Positions 21,524-23,635 of a stretch of 23,635 nucleotides of DNA are shown here, one piece after another. The notes under the pieces are model-generated. The model saw nothing but the letters and a program-made list of their open reading frames with translations, ran no database searches and had not been told where the DNA came from. The DNA is from an uncultured Porphyromonadaceae bacterium (GTDB taxonomy: Bacteria; Bacteroidota; Bacteroidia; Bacteroidales; Muribaculaceae), in assembly GCA_905193485.1 (NCBI GenBank), contig CAJJOX010000003.1, forward strand, positions 1-23,635. Direction: 5' to 3'. Both the position numbers and the translations under genes were made by a program. The stretch's first letter is position 1. Each line of letters opens with the position of its first letter.

Positions 21524-21712
21524 AAAAACCTCCGAAATCGTCTGGATTTCAGAGGTTTTCTGCATTTTGATGTTTTGTTTTGTGACCCCGGAGGTTTCGG
21601 GGATATATGTTGAAAATTGCTGATAACCAAATAATTATCTTGGTCTGTATGAGTTCATTCACACATCACTCATACCGCAATTTCAATGTACTTCAACATT
21701 TAGTCATGTTGT
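21524..21712 (-). ncRNA. Putative small RNA, copy 2 of a two-member family
   Basis: On the minus strand a -7 box TACCTTTG (21726-21719) is followed by about 190 nt without a protein frame. It contains the hairpin GTATGAG/CTCATAC, CCCCG-AAACCTC-CGGGG followed by GTCACAAAA (21603-21578), and a strong 15-bp terminator hairpin (21559-21525, one G-U) with a following U-run. Landmark spacing matches copy 1 (promoter box to ACATTGAAA 37-38 bp, ACATTGAAA to GGGGTCAC 98-99 bp). A promoter-hairpins-terminator unit fits an independent small RNA. Confidence 0.45.
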
Positions 21713-21718
21713 TTACTG

Positions 21719-21726
21719 CAAAGGTA
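21719..21726 (-). promoter_or_regulatory. -7 box of putative small RNA copy 2
   Basis: Minus-strand TACCTTTGC matches the Bacteroidetes box. The expected TTG at 19-21 bp is not obvious. Confidence 0.4.
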
Positions 21727-22016
21727 GTCATTTTTCCGCAATATCCAATGCGCCACTATGTTAAAAACACTTTTCATTCACACGATTACCCCGTGGACGC
21801 TATCTTTGGAGGCAATTAGGTTCAAGACGCATGGCGACGTATAAAATCGGCTTCCACTCACAGTAATACACATGGTCTTTTATGATGAAAAATGCGGAGA
21901 AAAACATATTGCGTTATACCACTGCAATGCAAAATGTTATCCTCATTATTCAGCATATCCATTTTCCTAAGTCTAAAATATTTCGATTTTGGAAAATGGT
22001 ACATTGGTAGATATAG
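21727..22016. other. Intergenic stretch without recognised features
   Basis: AT-rich, stop-dense in all frames; short open frames here look accidental. I see no promoter or hairpin of note between the small-RNA element and the abi gene stop. Confidence 0.4.
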
Positions 22017-22907
22017 TTACTGCCAAAGGGTTTCGTTCTCCCAGTCGCATGGAAAGCCCATCGCAACGGTATCAACTTTGGGATATTCGGTAAGCAGTGA
22101 CTTAAAGCGGGCTACGAATGTGTTTTGAGGATTTACAGCTTGAAGGAAATACAATATAATTGACAGGATGTAATACACCCTCTTTGTATCTTGCGGAGTA
22201 TTTATAAATGGCAGATGTGTGTTGCGGGGTACAAGTGCATTAATACTCAAACGACGGTTCCACAACCGGCTGTGATGGGCGCAAATATTCCTAACATATA
22301 CGATTGAATGTAGCCAAGACTCCATAACTGTATCTGTCAGACCATAGAAACGTGCCACTTTTCGTCGTGCGTGACCTGCGTTAAGCCATTTGTACATCAT
22401 AGACAATGTTCCAAATGAACTTATCTCAAATGTCATCCAACTTGGCGGGAAGTTATTGGAATAACGCTGTTGGAAGCCAATAATGGCATCATCATCGCTC
22501 CTGCGCAATTCAGTTTGTAAATTTGTCAGCAAAATGGCGTGACGGTTTGCGTTACGAAAATTAGCCGGATTTTCAAACCAATATATACCGGCCTCGTCAC
22601 CCATTATCAATGACAGTTGTGTACGGATTGACACCTCAATTTTTTCCAACTCCGAGCAAATCATCTTTCGCAATGCCGAGTCAAATTTATATAGCGAGTA
22701 GGCATCTTCAAAACTTGCTCCCTCCTTGAAATGGCGCGAATGAGGCTGGCGTAATGGCATAAGGTAGTTTTTCATTCGGAAAAGACTGATATTTTCCAGA
22801 ATGTGCTGTGCTTTGTTCTCATCGGAGAAATTCAGCCCCTCCGATTTTAGAAGTCTTATTTGTTCTGCAACCGAGATCTGCGGTTGATTATAATGTGGAA
22901 GTGTCAT
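22017..22907 (-). CDS. Abi_2/AbiF-type abortive infection protein (HEPN)
   Basis: The 296-residue protein begins MTLPHYNQPQISVAEQIRLL, the usual opening of Abi_2 (AbiD/AbiF) proteins: SVAEQIRLLKSEGLNFSDEN, then HILENISLFRMKNYLMPLRQ and FEDAYSLYKFDSALRKMICS. The second half has ELEKIEVSIRTQLSLIMGDE and the HEPN RNase motif RxxxxH as RNICAHHSRLWNRR (R206, H211). Such proteins are predicted ribonucleases that halt growth or phage propagation on infection. The length is typical and the motif is intact. It is a lone gene, directly preceded by a small hairpin RNA with its own promoter (22908-22999), as described for abiF-linked RNAs. Integrase remnants and structured repeats nearby fit a defence or accessory region. 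Confidence 0.87.
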   Translation of the reverse strand: MTLPHYNQPQISVAEQIRLLKSEGLNFSDENKAQHILENISLFRMKNYLMPLRQPHSRHFKEGASFEDAYSLYKFDSALRKMICSELEKIEVSIRTQLSLIMGDEAGIYWFENPANFRNANRHAILLTNLQTELRRSDDDAIIGFQQRYSNNFPPSWMTFEISSFGTLSMMYKWLNAGHARRKVARFYGLTDTVMESWLHSIVYVRNICAHHSRLWNRRLSINALVPRNTHLPFINTPQDTKRVYYILSIILYFLQAVNPQNTFVARFKSLLTEYPKVDTVAMGFPCDWENETLWQ

Positions 22908-22966
22908 AAAAATAAAAAACTTACCCTGAGCGCGCTGTTCTTACGGGAAGCGGGGTAAGTATGTTA
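22908..22966 (-). ncRNA. Short hairpin RNA/attenuator immediately upstream of abi
   Basis: From the promoter the minus strand would make a roughly 55-60-nt RNA. Its outer stem ACTTACCC/GGGTAAGT (22960-22953 with 22926-22919) encloses a second stem starting CGCT/AGCG, and it is followed by TTTTTTATTTTT that ends directly at the abi ATG (22907). This is a textbook Rho-independent terminator placed where the ribosome site should be. It may be a stand-alone antitoxin-like or guide RNA, or an attenuator controlling abi. Conserved RNAs upstream of abiF genes are known; whether this one belongs to that family needs a covariance search. Confidence 0.6.
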
Positions 22967-22969
22967 CTG

Positions 22970-22999
22970 CAAATTTAGTGCTTTTATTTGGAATAACAA
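22970..22999 (-). promoter_or_regulatory. Promoter of the abi leader RNA
   Basis: Minus-strand TTG (22999-22997), 19 bp, then TAAATTTG (22977-22970) followed by C give a complete Bacteroidetes promoter. Transcription should start about 3-7 bp downstream, right at the hairpin RNA. Confidence 0.7.
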
Positions 23000-23100
23000 A
23001 ATCTAAGTCAAAGATTTCGCGCGATTTCGCAGTTTTCAAGATTTTTATTGCGTTTTGTACTTCGGAAACGGGTAGAGGCGTGGCGGCTCACGGTGTCTGC

Positions 23101-23168
23101 GTCGGTCGTGCCGTCAGATGGTGACGGTGATCCGGCGGGTCACTGACACCATCTGACCGCACACCGAC
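23101..23168. repeat. Very long imperfect hairpin
   Basis: GTCGGT (23101-23106), GTGC (23108-23111) and GTCAGATGGTG (23113-23123) pair with CACCATCTGAC (23147-23157), GCAC (23159-23162) and ACCGAC (23163-23168). Interruptions are one bulged C and one C-C mismatch. Inside, CGGTGA pairs with TCACTG across an A-A mismatch around the loop TCCGGCGGG. The whole is about 27 paired positions in 68 bp, GC-rich, unlike the AT-rich DNA on its left. Confidence 0.7.
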
Positions 23169-23571
23169 TACGGGAGAAGGCTACACACCGATTTGCCTCA
23201 ACGCCTTGTGAGGATGCGCCGGGGTCGTCGCTTCCCTCGCAAGACTCCAATCGGCCAATCCGTGTGCTTGACGCTTTCTCCTTGTAATGAATTTGAGCCG
23301 TCACGCCACTATCCGTTTGAATTGACCCACGGGAGCAAGAAAGCGGTTGCCTCCGTTCACTCCGCAGGCTCCATGTACGGCGACACCCGCATACTTGCCC
23401 TGATCCGGGGCATCATTTTATCTCATAGGCTTCCATTTTCAGTATGTCTGCCGTTCAATGTCACCACTGGGGGGCTGCGCCAGCTCTCTGTTTCATGCAG
23501 AGTATAATCACCGTTCAAAGTTTATTCGCTCGGAATTGATGAACACGCCGGGACGGGGTATTCTCTGACAT
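23169..23571. other. GC-rich region without a convincing gene
   Basis: An open frame of 104 codons at 23193-23507 (plus) has no recognisable domain, an Arg/Pro-rich shadow-like composition and no promoter or ribosome site that I can see, so I do not call it. The base composition differs from the chromosome to the left and may mark the edge of another mobile element. Confidence 0.35.
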
Positions 23572-23625
23572 TCGCACGAAAAAATCTCCACAGCTCCCGT
23601 TGGTCGGTAGTATTTTTTCGTGCGA
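23572..23625. repeat. Perfect 14-bp inverted repeat
   Basis: TCGCACGAAAAAAT (23572-23585) and ATTTTTTCGTGCGA (23612-23625) are exact reverse complements around a 26-bp spacer. With A6/T6 tracts inside the arms it could be a bidirectional terminator, a recombination or protein-binding site, or part of an RNA that continues beyond the window. Confidence 0.65.
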
Positions 23626-23635
23626 GTGCCGAACA

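Noticed and set aside
21578..21610. tRNA 3' end or attachment site at GTGACCCCGGAGG
   Set aside because: It resembles the 3' end of some tRNAs on the complementary strand, but no acceptor stem, anticodon arm or cloverleaf can be built around it, and the second copy at 18795 diverges in a way that keeps only the hairpin.
23193..23507. A 104-codon plus-strand gene
   Set aside because: No recognisable domain, no promoter or ribosome site, and the start lies in GC-rich DNA where long open frames arise by chance.

Overview
The window looks like a chromosomal segment of a gut-type Bacteroidales bacterium, possibly Muribaculaceae; the family call is an inference. Supporting signs are many promoter boxes of the Bacteroidetes type (TAnnTTTG, some with an upstream TTG 19-20 bp away), a TonB receptor with a carboxypeptidase-like N-terminal domain, lipoproteins with Bacteroidetes-style export signals, an integrase fragment with the arm-binding domain typical of Bacteroidetes elements, and weak use of Shine-Dalgarno sites.

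Left part (1-10128): a phosphate-acquisition locus. Two minus-strand genes, a TonB-dependent receptor and a beta-helix-like surface lipoprotein, diverge from a plus-strand series encoding a PhoB-like response regulator, a PhoR-like kinase, a PiT phosphate permease fused to a PhoU-like domain, and an OprP/OprO-type porin. The shared promoter gap holds a ladder of 11-bp direct repeats that resembles Pho boxes.

10130-11240: a short graveyard of four gene pieces: the C-terminal end of a histidine kinase with two frameshifts, the 3' end of a hexapeptide acyltransferase, a HicB antitoxin lacking its first 16 codons, and a flavodoxin piece joined to that HicB at a 10-bp microhomology.

11241-18575: a coherent redox/metal module. 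A minus-strand operon runs from an outer-membrane barrel through an imelysin lipoprotein and a di-heme oxidoreductase lipoprotein to a CcsB-CcsA haem-attachment protein. Divergent from it is a regulator that joins an RIC/YtfE-type hemerythrin di-iron domain to a LuxR/NarL-type HTH. The gap between them carries several related palindromes, good candidates for its operators. The module (about 8.2 kb) is flanked by direct repeats of hicB.

18576-21730: accessory region with structured non-coding elements, an intact hicAB toxin-antitoxin operon, a MATE transporter truncated at its C-terminus, an integrase reduced to its N-terminal domain with an array of GAGGGTACA repeats upstream, and two diverged copies of a roughly 190-bp element (promoter, hairpins, terminator) that looks like a small-RNA family.

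22017-23635: an Abi_2/AbiF-type HEPN abortive-infection gene directly preceded by its own promoter, a short hairpin RNA and a U-tract that ends at the start codon. This is the best candidate for an RNA-linked defence unit here. The last 650 bp have no convincing gene but contain a very long hairpin and a perfect 14-bp inverted repeat.
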